Assembly: GCF_029633915.1 (NCBI RefSeq) | Contig: NZ_CP091092.1 | Location: forward strand, 1,302,001 to 1,366,000 | Reading direction: 5' to 3' | DNA: 64,000 nt | Origin: Methanomicrobium antiquum | GTDB lineage: Archaea; Halobacteriota; Methanomicrobia; Methanomicrobiales; Methanomicrobiaceae | Shown here: piece after piece, positions 1 through 7,214 of the stretch | Position numbering within the stretch: the first letter of the stretch is position 1 | Layout: every line of letters begins with the position of its first letter | The notes under the pieces: model-generated | What the model was told of the DNA's origin: nothing | Databases searched by the model: none | What the model saw: only the letters and a program-made list of their open reading frames with translations | Translations under genes and position numbers: made by a program

Positions 1-429
1 GAGGATAAACGGTATGTCCAGATGGCAGGCAGAGTGTACAAACAAGTGCTTGATGAGGGATGGATTGAATGTGTCTGGAGTGGAAATACAATTAAAAGAA
101 TGTCTGAGATGTACATAGATCATGTTCTTCCCTTTGCCCGATGGAAAAACAATGATTTATGGAATCTTTTACCTGCAATAAGTTCTGTAAACAGTAAAAA
201 AAGAGACAAAATTCCTGAACCGGGTCTCCTTCTAAAACGTGAAGATGTTATCCTGGATTACTGGCAAAAACTTTATGAGTCATATCCGGATCAGTTTCTG
301 CATGAGATAACAAGATCATTGACAGGTAATAAACCCCAACAGCAATGGCAGGAAAATGCATTTGAAAGTCTTGTTGAGAAGGCTGATTATCTGATAAATA
401 CACGGGGGTATGCAGCATTCGTAATTTAA
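1..429 (+). CDS. HNH endonuclease domain protein, 5' end outside the window
   Basis: The frame is open from base 1, so the true start lies upstream; an internal ATG is at 22. The visible ~142 residues carry an HNH-type core: IDHVLPFARW followed by a NDLWNLLPA segment and an asparagine/lysine-rich stretch (SVNSKKRDKIP). This is the pattern of the D-H, N and N/H metal-binding positions of HNH nucleases. What remains is the C-terminal nuclease part of a protein whose N-terminal domain cannot be seen. It ends at TAA 427-429, directly in front of a MazG-like frame with which it probably formed an operon. The surroundings are decayed accessory genes. Family assignment is fairly safe; the biological role (restriction, defence or mobile element) is unknown. 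Confidence 0.6.
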   Translation, partial: EDKRYVQMAGRVYKQVLDEGWIECVWSGNTIKRMSEMYIDHVLPFARWKNNDLWNLLPAISSVNSKKRDKIPEPGLLLKREDVILDYWQKLYESYPDQFLHEITRSLTGNKPQQQWQENAFESLVEKADYLINTRGYAAFVI

Positions 430-431
430 AG

Positions 432-821
432 AATTATAATAAAGCAATCCGTGATTTAATCCCTGAGATAATCCGTTCACAGGGTAAGGACTGCGAAGTT
501 TTGGAATTAGAAGATTCTGCTTTTTTAAGTCAAATCGAATTTAAATTAATCGAGGAACTGGAAGAATATCTTGAATCAAAAGAACCGAAAGAGTTGGCTG
601 ATCTGATTGAAGTGATCTATAGAGTTGCCGAGCTAAGAGGAGTTTCACAAGAGGAGCTGGAAATAATCCGACAAAATAAAGCAGCTGAACGGGGCGTTTT
701 TATGAAAAACCTTGTTCTGGTTTCTGTTGAAGAAGAAAAAAGGGATGCGGAGGAAGAACCCGGGCGGGTGTCATCTCTTTGTACCTGTGAAAAAACAGAT
801 CATATTTTTGAAGAAGAATGA
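432..821 (+). pseudogene. MazG-like nucleotide pyrophosphohydrolase, start codon not visible
   Basis: The frame reads NYNKAIRDLIPEII from 432, the typical beginning of phosphoribosyl-ATP pyrophosphohydrolase-like MazG proteins, followed by a helical acidic core (EELEEYLES, ELADLIEVIY) with the metal-binding glutamates and aspartate, and an ERGVF motif. Members of this family hydrolyse nucleoside triphosphates to monophosphates. No ATG, GTG or TTG precedes the conserved N-terminus in this frame; a stop lies at 384-386, and the first usable start (TTG 501) would remove the conserved YNK.IRD segment. Either a rare start is used or the start was lost. It follows the HNH frame with no gap, and its TGA overlaps a downstream ATG (818-820, ATGA) that opens only a 22-codon frame. 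Confidence 0.55.
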
Positions 822-842
822 CTCAGGCATTTACGTTGACTT

Positions 843-1031
843 TTGTCAAAACTGAACTTCAAAGCCGTGAAAATAAATGGCAATAAACAAATAGTCCCGC
901 TTTACATCCCTTCAATAAAATTGACTTATGATTTAACAGATGATTCGGATTGGCTTAAATTTAAAGAAGAACTTAGGAATATAACCCGAAGCCTCACAAT
1001 TGATGATAATGCTGAGGGGGTATTTATGAAA
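843..1031 (+). pseudogene. Short unrecognised gene remnant
   Basis: An open stretch reads as an ordinary-looking protein (KAVKINGNKQIVPLYIPSI, then DWLKFKEELRNITRSL) up to about position 1031, after which the sequence turns into the antisense of an Orc1/Cdc6 remnant. A different frame begins at ATG 818, overlapping the MazG-like stop as ATGA, and ends at 886; the two frames together look like one gene broken by a frameshift and then truncated on the right. I do not recognise the family. It is probably the head of a gene that was once translationally coupled to the MazG-like gene. Confidence 0.3.
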
Positions 1032-1036
1032 CGGCA

Positions 1037-1394
1037 GCAGGTGTCTCACCCCCCTCACCTCCACATAACTCATCCTCCCGTGCACCCCATCCCTCCTCAC
1101 AAGATCAACAAGCCTGAGCTCCTCTAACTTTTTCATATACTCATAAAAGTAAGTATATCCGATATTCAGATCACTCTTCAGAGCGCCTGCCTGCAACTCT
1201 CCTGATGTAACGCCGGCAGCGTCTCCCTTATCTTCAGACTCCCTTGTCATCTGACCGATGAGCTCAAAGAGCTTCTTCTCACCGTTCTTTAAAGTCTTGA
1301 CAGTCTCATTAACATGAACATCCTTTGAGACAGAAAAGGACAGGGAATTCTCACTCGCCGATGTGGCATTAATCTCAGCAAGCGGAAAATGCAA
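1037..1394 (-). pseudogene. Orc1/Cdc6 C-terminal remnant, copy 1
   Basis: On the minus strand the frame reads SKDVHVNETVKTL, then a GEKKLFELI helix, and a winged-helix-like end with KLEELRLVDLVRRDGVHGRM and SYVEVR. This is the C-terminal winged-helix part of archaeal Orc1/Cdc6 replication initiators, which bind origin DNA. The AAA+ domain is missing altogether. One extra G in the run near 1050, compared with the second copy at 1972-2470, removes the natural stop, so the frame runs on into foreign sequence to 933. The two remnants are very similar in this region. This is a decayed duplicate, not a working initiator. Confidence 0.6.
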
Positions 1395-1442
1395 ACCTCA
1401 ATGAGTGTTTGTTTAGGGTTTTTATCTTCGATATTTTGCCCG

Positions 1443-1652
1443 TTATACCAAAACACAGGACGCAGATGATTTGCCTTCAGGAATTGGAAGCCGATCCTCC
1501 TTTAAACCCTCAATATGAAATGCAATGGCCTCGTGCATATTTGCCTCTGCTTCCTCACGGGTCTTACCTGTTGCGACACATCCTGCAATATCCGGGGAAT
1601 ATGCGGAATAGTTGTCATTCACCTTCTCAACAATAATCAAAAATCTAAACAT
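1443..1652 (-). CDS. hicB: HicB-type antitoxin
   Basis: The 69-residue protein has the partial RNase H-like fold signature of HicB: FLIIVEKVNDNYSAYSPDIAGC, then VATGKTREEAEANMHEAI and a short tail. HicB proteins neutralise the HicA mRNA interferase and usually repress their own operon. The gene directly follows hicA: the hicA TAG is at 1653-1655 and the hicB ATG at 1650-1652, with AGGAGA inside the end of hicA as ribosome binding site. It has only the short HicB core and no added DNA-binding domain, as in many archaeal HicBs. It lies between two Orc1/Cdc6 remnants in an accessory island. Family assignment is confident. Confidence 0.85.
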   Translation of the reverse strand: MFRFLIIVEKVNDNYSAYSPDIAGCVATGKTREEAEANMHEAIAFHIEGLKEDRLPIPEGKSSASCVLV

Positions 1653-1832
1653 CTATCTCCTCTCCTTAATTCCTGCCTGTTTTAATACGCTGTTCAAAGT
1701 ACCCGGCGCAAGTGTATCATTCATATTGCCCGGAATCGTTATTCTCCCTGCAATTTCAGGATTTTTGTACTGCCTGTGGCTTCGTTCAATTGTTACAACA
1801 ACATCCCATTTAAGCTCTTCTGGTCGCAGCAT
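1653..1832 (-). CDS. hicA: HicA-type mRNA interferase toxin, altered N-terminus
   Basis: The 59-residue frame has the HicA core: a catalytic-histidine motif SHRQYKNPE, then ITIPGNMNDTLAPGTLNSVLKQAGI. HicA is a double-stranded-RNA-binding-fold toxin that cleaves mRNA. The start is odd. A strong ribosome binding site (GGAGGTG) stands before an ATG ten bases upstream, but that frame stops after nine codons; the HicA frame starts only at the second ATG (1832-1830). The residues before the histidine also differ from the usual GW-x-x-VRQ-x-GSH pattern. A small frameshift at the head of the gene is possible, which would leave the toxin weakened. It is followed immediately by hicB. Confidence 0.75.
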   Translation of the reverse strand: MLRPEELKWDVVVTIERSHRQYKNPEIAGRITIPGNMNDTLAPGTLNSVLKQAGIKERR

Positions 1833-1971
1833 TGAACATAAGCACCTCCAATATTGTAGAATTCACTATACTCTTACAGGTATTTACTGCTTTAAAAGAA
1901 TTAGAATCTTATCAGATAAAATTAAAGAAAAACATTTTTCGGATTAATAAAAATCATTTTTATCTCCGCAC

Positions 1972-2470
1972 TCACCCCCGAACCTCCACATAACTCATCC
2001 TCCCATGAACACCATCCCTCCTCACAAGATCAACAAGCCTAAGCTCCTCTAATTTTTTAATATACTCAAAAAAGTAAGTATAACTGATATTCAGATCACT
2101 CTTCGGAACGCCTGCCTGCACCTGTCCTGATGTGACGCCCCGAAAAGAAGCACCGCTATAAAAAAATCTCCTGAAGAAACACCCACAAAGCCTTCTCCCC
2201 CCTCAAAAGAGCCGCACGCAGCATCACTGCTTTTTTGGCACATCTTTTCAATTAACAAAAACAGCTTCTTCTCACCGGGCTTAAGGGTATTTAGAGTCTC
2301 TGATGCATGAACATCCTTTGATACAAAAAATGCTTTTTTGACATCCTCATCACAAACACATCTCCTCGCATCGTTTTCAGCATTCATCACAGACCGCCTT
2401 ATAAGATCAAGGACGACTCTTATATCGCCTGACTTCATCGAGCACTCAACAATCAGATTTAAAATCTCAC
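1972..2470 (-). pseudogene. Orc1/Cdc6 C-terminal remnant, copy 2, frameshifted
   Basis: The minus-strand frame begins with SGDIRVVLDLIRRS, the end of the AAA+ lid region of Orc1/Cdc6, continues through SKDVHASETLNTLKPGEKKL, and then leaves the frame around 2130-2160. In the next frame the sequence continues as GVTSGQVQAG, KLEELRLVDLVRRDGVHGRM and SYVEVRG with a stop at 1972-1974. The gene is therefore frameshifted and lacks its N-terminal ATPase part, cut off at about 2470 where a Schlafen-type fragment in opposite orientation begins. It is highly similar to the remnant at 1037-1394; HicA-HicB lies between the two. Confidence 0.6.
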
Positions 2471-2493
2471 CTGAAATTACATTCGGATAAACG

Positions 2494-3114
2494 CCCTTAA
2501 CAATTCTTCGTGAAGCTGTGATTAACGCTATAGTTCATGCAGATTATTCACAGGAAGGGGCACCAATAAGGGTTTCTTTTTTTTATGACAGAATTGAGAT
2601 TGAAAACCCCGGAATTCTTCTCCCGGGAATGACAGTTGAGGATGTTAAGCAGGGTGTATCAAGGATAAGAAACCGTGTGATTGCCAGGGTTTTTAGTGAA
2701 CTTGATTTAATTGAGCAGTGGGGCAGCGGATTTCGCAGGATATTAAAGGTGGCTGAAAAACTGGGGCTTCCTGAGCCTGAGATTATAGAGATAGGAATGC
2801 GGATTCGTGTGACTGTTTATCTTGCTGAAAATATAGAAGTAAAGTCCTCCGGCAAAGTAACCGAACAAGTAACTCCGCAGGTAAAACGCCTTCTCTCATG
2901 TCTAAAGAAAAAACCACTCAGTGTTAAGGGTGCAATGGAAGTTCTCGGGCTTAATCACCGGCCTACTTTTGTATATGACTACTTAAAACCTGCAACCGAT
3001 GACGGATTTGTTGAGATGACACAGCCTGATTCACAAAAAAGCCCAACACAGAAATACAGACTGACAAAAAAAGGAAAGGCACTTCTTTTGAAAACAGATG
3101 GAGATGAGCAATGA
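2494..3114 (+). pseudogene. Truncated Schlafen/AlbA-type ATP-binding protein (C-terminal part)
   Basis: The frame opens after a stop at 2488 with TPLTILREAVINAIVHADYS, the conserved start of the GHKL-like HATPase domain (HATPase_c_4) of proteins otherwise described as RecG-like or AlbA_2/Schlafen-type putative regulators. It continues with IEIENPG, a GSGFRRI motif and a C-terminal winged helix ending at 3114. The N-terminal AlbA_2 domain that normally precedes this part is absent; upstream sequence belongs to an Orc1/Cdc6 remnant in the other orientation, so a rearrangement cut the gene. A GTG at 2518 could start a 198-residue product, but a function is unlikely. Confidence 0.6.
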
Positions 3115-3464
3115 TGACCCGGCTTTGTTTCGTAGCGATATACCGCTTTAGGAGTTATTATTCCTCTGACTGTACATAGGTGATCTTTTAAGATGGTATA
3201 ACCACCATTGTATCCCTGTTCTTTAATCTCTCTTAACAACCGTTTAGCGGAGATATTTGGGTATTCATCCAGTCTTTTGGAAATATATTCTTTGTATGGA
3301 TCAAGCTTGCTGCCTCAAATTCCCCGTTTCTTAGAGACAGGAATACTCTCCAGGTCAAGATATTTCCTCACTGTTCTTCTGTTATATCCGCTTCTTCTGG
3401 AAATTTCACTGATGTTTTTCCAGTCTTTTTTTAATTCCACTTCGTGTGCAATGTCCCGAATCAT
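3115..3464 (-). pseudogene. IS21-family IstA transposase fragment with internal stop
   Basis: From ATG 3464, behind a GGAGGA ribosome binding site, the frame reads MIRDIAHEVELKKDWKNISE and the helix-turn-helix ISRRSGYNRRTVRKYL, an IstA N-terminus. It meets an in-frame TGA after KKRGI, then continues as SKLDPYKEYISKRLDEYP, YNGGYTILKDHL and AVYRYETKPG, a signature of IS21 IstA proteins. The frame breaks off at about 3115, before the DDE catalytic core, where the Schlafen-type fragment ends. No IstB is present. This is a dead insertion-sequence remnant. Confidence 0.7.
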
Positions 3465-3831
3465 GAAAAAATCCTCCAATTTTAACATGTGACAACCCCG
3501 GTTTGCTTTTAACTGGAGTTTGATTTTTGAGCACTTTTAAACCGGCACACTTGAGCATTTTTAATACGGCTGTGACATTAAAGGATATCACAGGAAATCT
3601 TACACAGTAAAGGGGCATGACGTTAAGGCACATAGCAGAACCGGACCTAAAAAGAAAGTAAAAAAGACTGCAAATAAGACAGTAAAGAGAATATCAAAGG
3701 GAACCCGACAGGCTACCCTTTAACTTTTTGTAATCATATCTTAAGGTTAGATAAAATGACAGAAGTTGAGATAAAAAGAAATGCAGAAACATATCTTAAA
3801 AAAAATCCCTCAATTAAAAAGAACATTATTG

Positions 3832-5437
3832 CCTGACTTTGCCAGTGCAAAATAATAAGTGTGTTCTTAGTTAAGTTTGAATCGACAAAAATGCAGACAA
3901 AACTAAGAACTTATGAAATTGTGCCGAATGAAAATATATCCTTTCCTATTGGTACCATATCAGCAGTTGATAGATTATACAACATCCTGAATTTCTCTGA
4001 TATTATTGGAAAACATAAGCGCAATGGAATTGACATCAATAAATTAGTCAAAGCACTTGTTAGCTACAAGCTGAGTGAGAACTTCAGTATTAAAAAAGCT
4101 CATGAATGGATTAACAGGGACGAAGTTCTTGAAATATTTGATCTGGAATCATTTAGTGAAAGAACCCTTTACAGAGTACTTGAAGCAATTGGCGATAACA
4201 GGGAAGAAATCATATCAGATATTCAGGACGTTTTGTTTGAGAGATATAATTTTGAGCATACTGATATTAATCTGGATTGGACGAGCATTGTGCTTCATGG
4301 AAATGAAGCAAAACTAGGGAAATATGGTTACAGCCGGGATCACAGGCCTGATAAGAAGCAGATTACTGTTGGTGTGAGTGAACTTGCAGACCCGATTAAT
4401 ATTCCAATCGGCCTGACAATTGAACCTGGAAATACTAATGATCAGATTCATTTTTTGAAAACGTATTCACAGGTAGCATGGAAATTAAAATCAGATTCTC
4501 TTGTTATTTTTGATAAAGGAGCAAACAGCATTAAAAATGCTGCAATGATTCGGGCAGATAACATGCAGTACATAACTGCAAAGAAACTAAACAAAAGTGA
4601 TGATAGGATTATTGCAGAATTCTATTCATATAACCCTGAAGTAATAGATACTGAAAAGGGAGTTAAAGGAATTAAAATTATTAAACCTAACAGTATCAGT
4701 TATCTTTTCTTCTCAAAAAAGCTTCAGACTGAACAGCTTGAATCCAGAGCCAGAAAAGTCCTGAGGCAGATTAAAGAGGCAAAGGCAATACAGGAAAGCA
4801 TTGATAAACACAAAAAACTTCCAAAACGATTCCGGATTAACAATTTTTTAATAGAGGTAGATTATTCTATCCAGACAAAACTTGTTGATCTATCAGAAGA
4901 TGATGCGGTTAAACTGCTTGAAGAAAAGATAATAACTGGCAGGGAAGGATTTTTCTGCCTGAAATCAAGTAAGAATTTGACACTTTCTGAGGCTCTTTTG
5001 ACTTACCGAAAAAAAGATTCAATTGAGAAGATATTTCATTCACTGAAGAATGAAATTGAAATTAAACCGCTAAGAGTATGGACAGATAAAAGCATTTATG
5101 GAGCGTTAATCATAGGATTTATTGCCCAGTTGTTTGTTTCACTAATAAGATATGAAATACCTGAACTTAAGCATAAATCTACAAAATTCATCAAAAAATC
5201 ATTATCGAATTTGACAGTTACCATAGATTCATGGCAGCGAAAGACAAAAAAGTGCATTTACTCAAACTTTGATGCCATCAACACTCTGATTTTAAGGCTA
5301 AACTGGGCAGTTTCATAATTTGATGACGGAAAAATACTGAACTGTCAAATACGTTTTCCTGACAAAATTCTGAAAAAAAGTGATCAGGTATAGCTACCAG
5401 TCTGTTTATGGGTTTAGATCAAACTGGCAAACTTAGG
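3832..5437 (+). mobile_element. IS1634-like insertion sequence, copy 1
   Basis: The 1606-bp element has 16-bp imperfect terminal inverted repeats: left end CCTGACTTTGCCAGTG, right end (reverse complement) CCTAAGTTTGCCAGTT. It is flanked by an exact 6-bp target duplication TTATTG at 3826-3831 and 5438-5443. It carries one transposase gene. The same termini and gene order are found in a second copy at 57358-59018; the two transposases are clearly diverged, so neither is a very recent copy of the other. Element structure, single DDE gene and 6-bp duplication fit the IS1634/IS4 group. It interrupts a RelE-type toxin gene. Confidence 0.9.
3891..5318 (+). CDS. IS1634-like DDE transposase
   Basis: The 475-residue protein starts at ATG 3891 (MQTKLRTYE), matching the start of the second copy; a GTG at 3861 is an in-frame alternative. 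It has an N-terminal DUF4277-like region, then the catalytic pieces: the first aspartate in DWTSIVLHG followed by GYSRDHRPDKKQ, the second aspartate in VIFDKGANS, and the glutamate in YRKKDSIEKIFHSLKNEIE near residue 395. These are the D-D-E residues of IS4/IS1634-type cut-and-paste transposases with an inserted domain. The frame is intact, so the enzyme may be active. Family identification is strong; the exact IS name needs ISfinder. Confidence 0.9.
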   Translation: MQTKLRTYEIVPNENISFPIGTISAVDRLYNILNFSDIIGKHKRNGIDINKLVKALVSYKLSENFSIKKAHEWINRDEVLEIFDLESFSERTLYRVLEAIGDNREEIISDIQDVLFERYNFEHTDINLDWTSIVLHGNEAKLGKYGYSRDHRPDKKQITVGVSELADPINIPIGLTIEPGNTNDQIHFLKTYSQVAWKLKSDSLVIFDKGANSIKNAAMIRADNMQYITAKKLNKSDDRIIAEFYSYNPEVIDTEKGVKGIKIIKPNSISYLFFSKKLQTEQLESRARKVLRQIKEAKAIQESIDKHKKLPKRFRINNFLIEVDYSIQTKLVDLSEDDAVKLLEEKIITGREGFFCLKSSKNLTLSEALLTYRKKDSIEKIFHSLKNEIEIKPLRVWTDKSIYGALIIGFIAQLFVSLIRYEIPELKHKSTKFIKKSLSNLTVTIDSWQRKTKKCIYSNFDAINTLILRLNWAVS

Positions 5438-5657
5438 TTATTGATAAAATAAAAAAATGTCTTCAAGAATATTTGTTTGTCAATGTAAATTCTTGCAATA
5501 AACATGAGTTAAAAGGCAATTGTAAAGGTTATTGGCGTTTACATATTCCACATAACCATGTCGTGATTTATGCTATTGAAGGAACTAAACCAAACAGATC
5601 TGCAACAGTTCTTAAGATTATGACTGAAAAAGAGTATCACAATTGGATTAAGTCTTG

Positions 5658-5852
5658 TTAGAGACCTAATCTTTTTTCAACGACTGAAAGCTTAGAACCA
5701 GGCTCTTTCCTTAATCTTTCCAGCTCCTCGACGGCGGCACATTTTTTGACCGGTTTTAATTCCCGCTCTAAAGTCTTGCTTATTGATTCCCTGCCTTTTT
5801 TGCGGGAAAGTATTTCATTGTATATTGAATCTGAGATCTTTATTTCCTGCAT
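5658..5852 (-). CDS. Small antitoxin-like protein
   Basis: The 64-residue protein (MQEIKISDSIYNEILSRKKG..., ending ELERLRKEPG and VVEKRLGL) resembles VapB/RHH-type archaeal antitoxins: a short N-terminal beta strand and helix followed by a charged tail that would bind a toxin. The ATG at 5852 is preferred because the longer frame to 5981 runs back over the end of the neighbouring integrase remnant. Its stop overlaps the stop of the disrupted RelE-type gene by three bases in a tail-to-tail arrangement, so it is not the usual antitoxin partner of that gene. No PIN-domain toxin is adjacent. Function is inferred from shape only. Confidence 0.45.
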   Translation of the reverse strand: MQEIKISDSIYNEILSRKKGRESISKTLERELKPVKKCAAVEELERLRKEPGSKLSVVEKRLGL

Positions 5853-5977
5853 GTATATCTTATCTGTTATCTGAAAAGAAATAATTTTTGTGGTAGCTAC
5901 AATTTTTCCTTTTAAGGATAAAATTTTCAGCTGATGGGCAAGGGCCTTTAGTCGCATAAGACAAACAAAGTTTTGTA

Positions 5978-6789
5978 TCATTTAACCTTTAAAACCTGAA
6001 ATTCTTTTTTAGCGCTTAAAAAGTTTTGATATTCTGCATAAAATTCTTGAAACTCAGGATTTTCATTAATATAATCAATTGCCTCATTGATTTTTTTATT
6101 TGTTCCCAATTCATCTTCTTTTGTTAGAGGAAAGCCGCATTTAGAACAGAATACAGAATCCGGTGCATTGATATAATGACAATGACCACAGGCGATAACC
6201 GTTAAAGGATTTCTCTTTATGCTTTCTTTCTCTTTAATGCCTGCCCTTGCTAAAAATTCATGGTCTATATCTGTTTCAGACAAAGAAACATATGTTGCAA
6301 ACATTTCTGTATTGAGATTTCCCCACATTGATTTTTTTATAATTGATTCCTGGTAATTTTGCTGTATCAGATGTGTAATTCTGCTATGTCTGAAAATATG
6401 AGGATTCACATTTTTTTTAATGCCCGCTCTTTCTCCAAGTCTTTGAAGAATCCTTACAACAGCATCATATTTTATTGCTGTATAATCATGAAAGTCTGTA
6501 AAAACCGGCATTTCATCATTTAATTTTTTGGTGTAATTCCTTTTCCAGTTTGCCAGATATTCAACAGACATTGTTAAGCGGCTATATCTGTATTTTTTTG
6601 TTTTCTGGTCGTCAATATACAGTTTTGCTCCCAAATCATCAAAGACAATATCTTTCCACCTGAAGCGGCCAAGTTCACCGACTCTTACACCTGATTTATA
6701 TAATACCGTAATCAAAGCACGATCACGCGAATTAAACCACAATCAGCCTTTGTTAAGATGTTCTTTTCAAAAACACTTCGTATTGTTTT
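5978..6789 (-). pseudogene. Tyrosine integrase, truncated and frameshifted
   Basis: The main frame holds the catalytic domain of a tyrosine recombinase: the first arginine in SGVRVGELGRFRW, the H-x-x-R box in NPHIFRHSRITHL, a following histidine position replaced in SMWGNLN, and the nucleophile in FATYVSLS. A zinc ribbon follows (CGHCHYINAPDSVFCSKCG) before the C-terminal helix. Upstream of 6742 the frame is broken; in the next frame the sequence continues as SVFEKNILTKADC, part of the linker before the catalytic domain, but the core-binding domain is missing. The gene sits 190 bp from the 3' end of a tRNA-Met gene, as expected for an integrated element. It is probably inactive. Confidence 0.7.
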
Positions 6790-6856
6790 TTAATAATCAT
6801 AAATTATGCAATACTTGTAAAATAGCGGATTTTTAGTGTCAGACATATCAATCATT

Positions 6857-6927
6857 TGCCATGAAAATCACTTTGTGATTTACATGAAACTGTTGCATGA
6901 AAAATTAGTTTATGAACGTTTTTTTAA
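6857..6927 (+). repeat. Dispersed hairpin repeat
   Basis: A member of the dispersed ~70-bp family. It starts with GCCATGAAAATCAC, forms a stem ATCAC/GTGAT around TTT, continues with TACATGAAA and ends with TATGAACG and a T run. Other members have GTTAC/GTAAC in the same stem. It lies between the integrase remnant and the tRNA-Met gene. Confidence 0.7.
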
Positions 6928-6979
6928 AAAACCCATATATGCAGGAACTGCACAGGGCTTCAAAACAAAAATGACTTTA

Positions 6980-7094
6980 TGCTGTCGACGGGATCCGAAC
7001 CCGCGACCTCCAGATATCTCAGATATCAAAGCGCCCCGAAATGTGCTCAAAAACCCTATGAGTCTGGCGCCCTAACCGACTAGGCCACGACAGC
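6980..7094 (-). tRNA. tRNA-Met(CAT) with a 41-nt intron
   Basis: On the minus strand the acceptor stem GCTGTCG/CGACAGC with discriminator A, a D arm, a T arm GCGGGTTCGAATCCCGT and a five-base variable loop are all present. The anticodon stem CCAGA/TCTGG encloses loop CTCATA-A, giving anticodon CAT. An intron of about 41 nt (7016-7056) sits after position 37, the canonical archaeal site cut by the bulge-helix-bulge endonuclease. The exons add up to 74 nt without CCA. The lack of initiator-type GGG/CCC anticodon-stem pairs favours elongator Met; Ile2 with a modified C34 cannot be fully excluded. The 3' end faces a decayed mobile island. Confidence 0.88.
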
Positions 7095-7214
7095 ACTATT
7101 TTTTTTGTCAGCCGGTTTGGTGCACACAAAGTGCATAATTAAAACGACGGATTCTTTATTAAATCTTATGATATCAGTCTGGATTTTTCTCCACTTCTGC
7201 CAAAAATATTCATA

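Larger units (their letters stand above)
3756..5661 (+). pseudogene. RelE-type toxin gene split by the insertion sequence
   Basis: The left part (ATG 3756 to 3831) encodes 25 residues, MTEVEIKRNAETYLKKNPSI and five more. The right part (5438-5661) encodes the rest, including LKGNCKGYWRLHIPH and VVIYAI, the beta-strand core of RelE/YafQ-type ribonuclease toxins. If the IS (3832-5437) and one copy of its 6-bp target duplication are removed in thought, the two parts join exactly in frame and give a 97-residue protein, the usual size for RelE toxins. The gene was therefore intact until the insertion. No typical antitoxin precedes it. A TTG at 5473 could start the right part alone, but the product would be incomplete. 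Confidence 0.75.

Noticed and set aside
3480-3755. A possible small gene (residue string SYTVKGHDVKAHSRTGPKKK)
   Set aside because: The frame lacks a start and stops soon after the lysine-rich part because of a frame change; only a degenerate trace is left.
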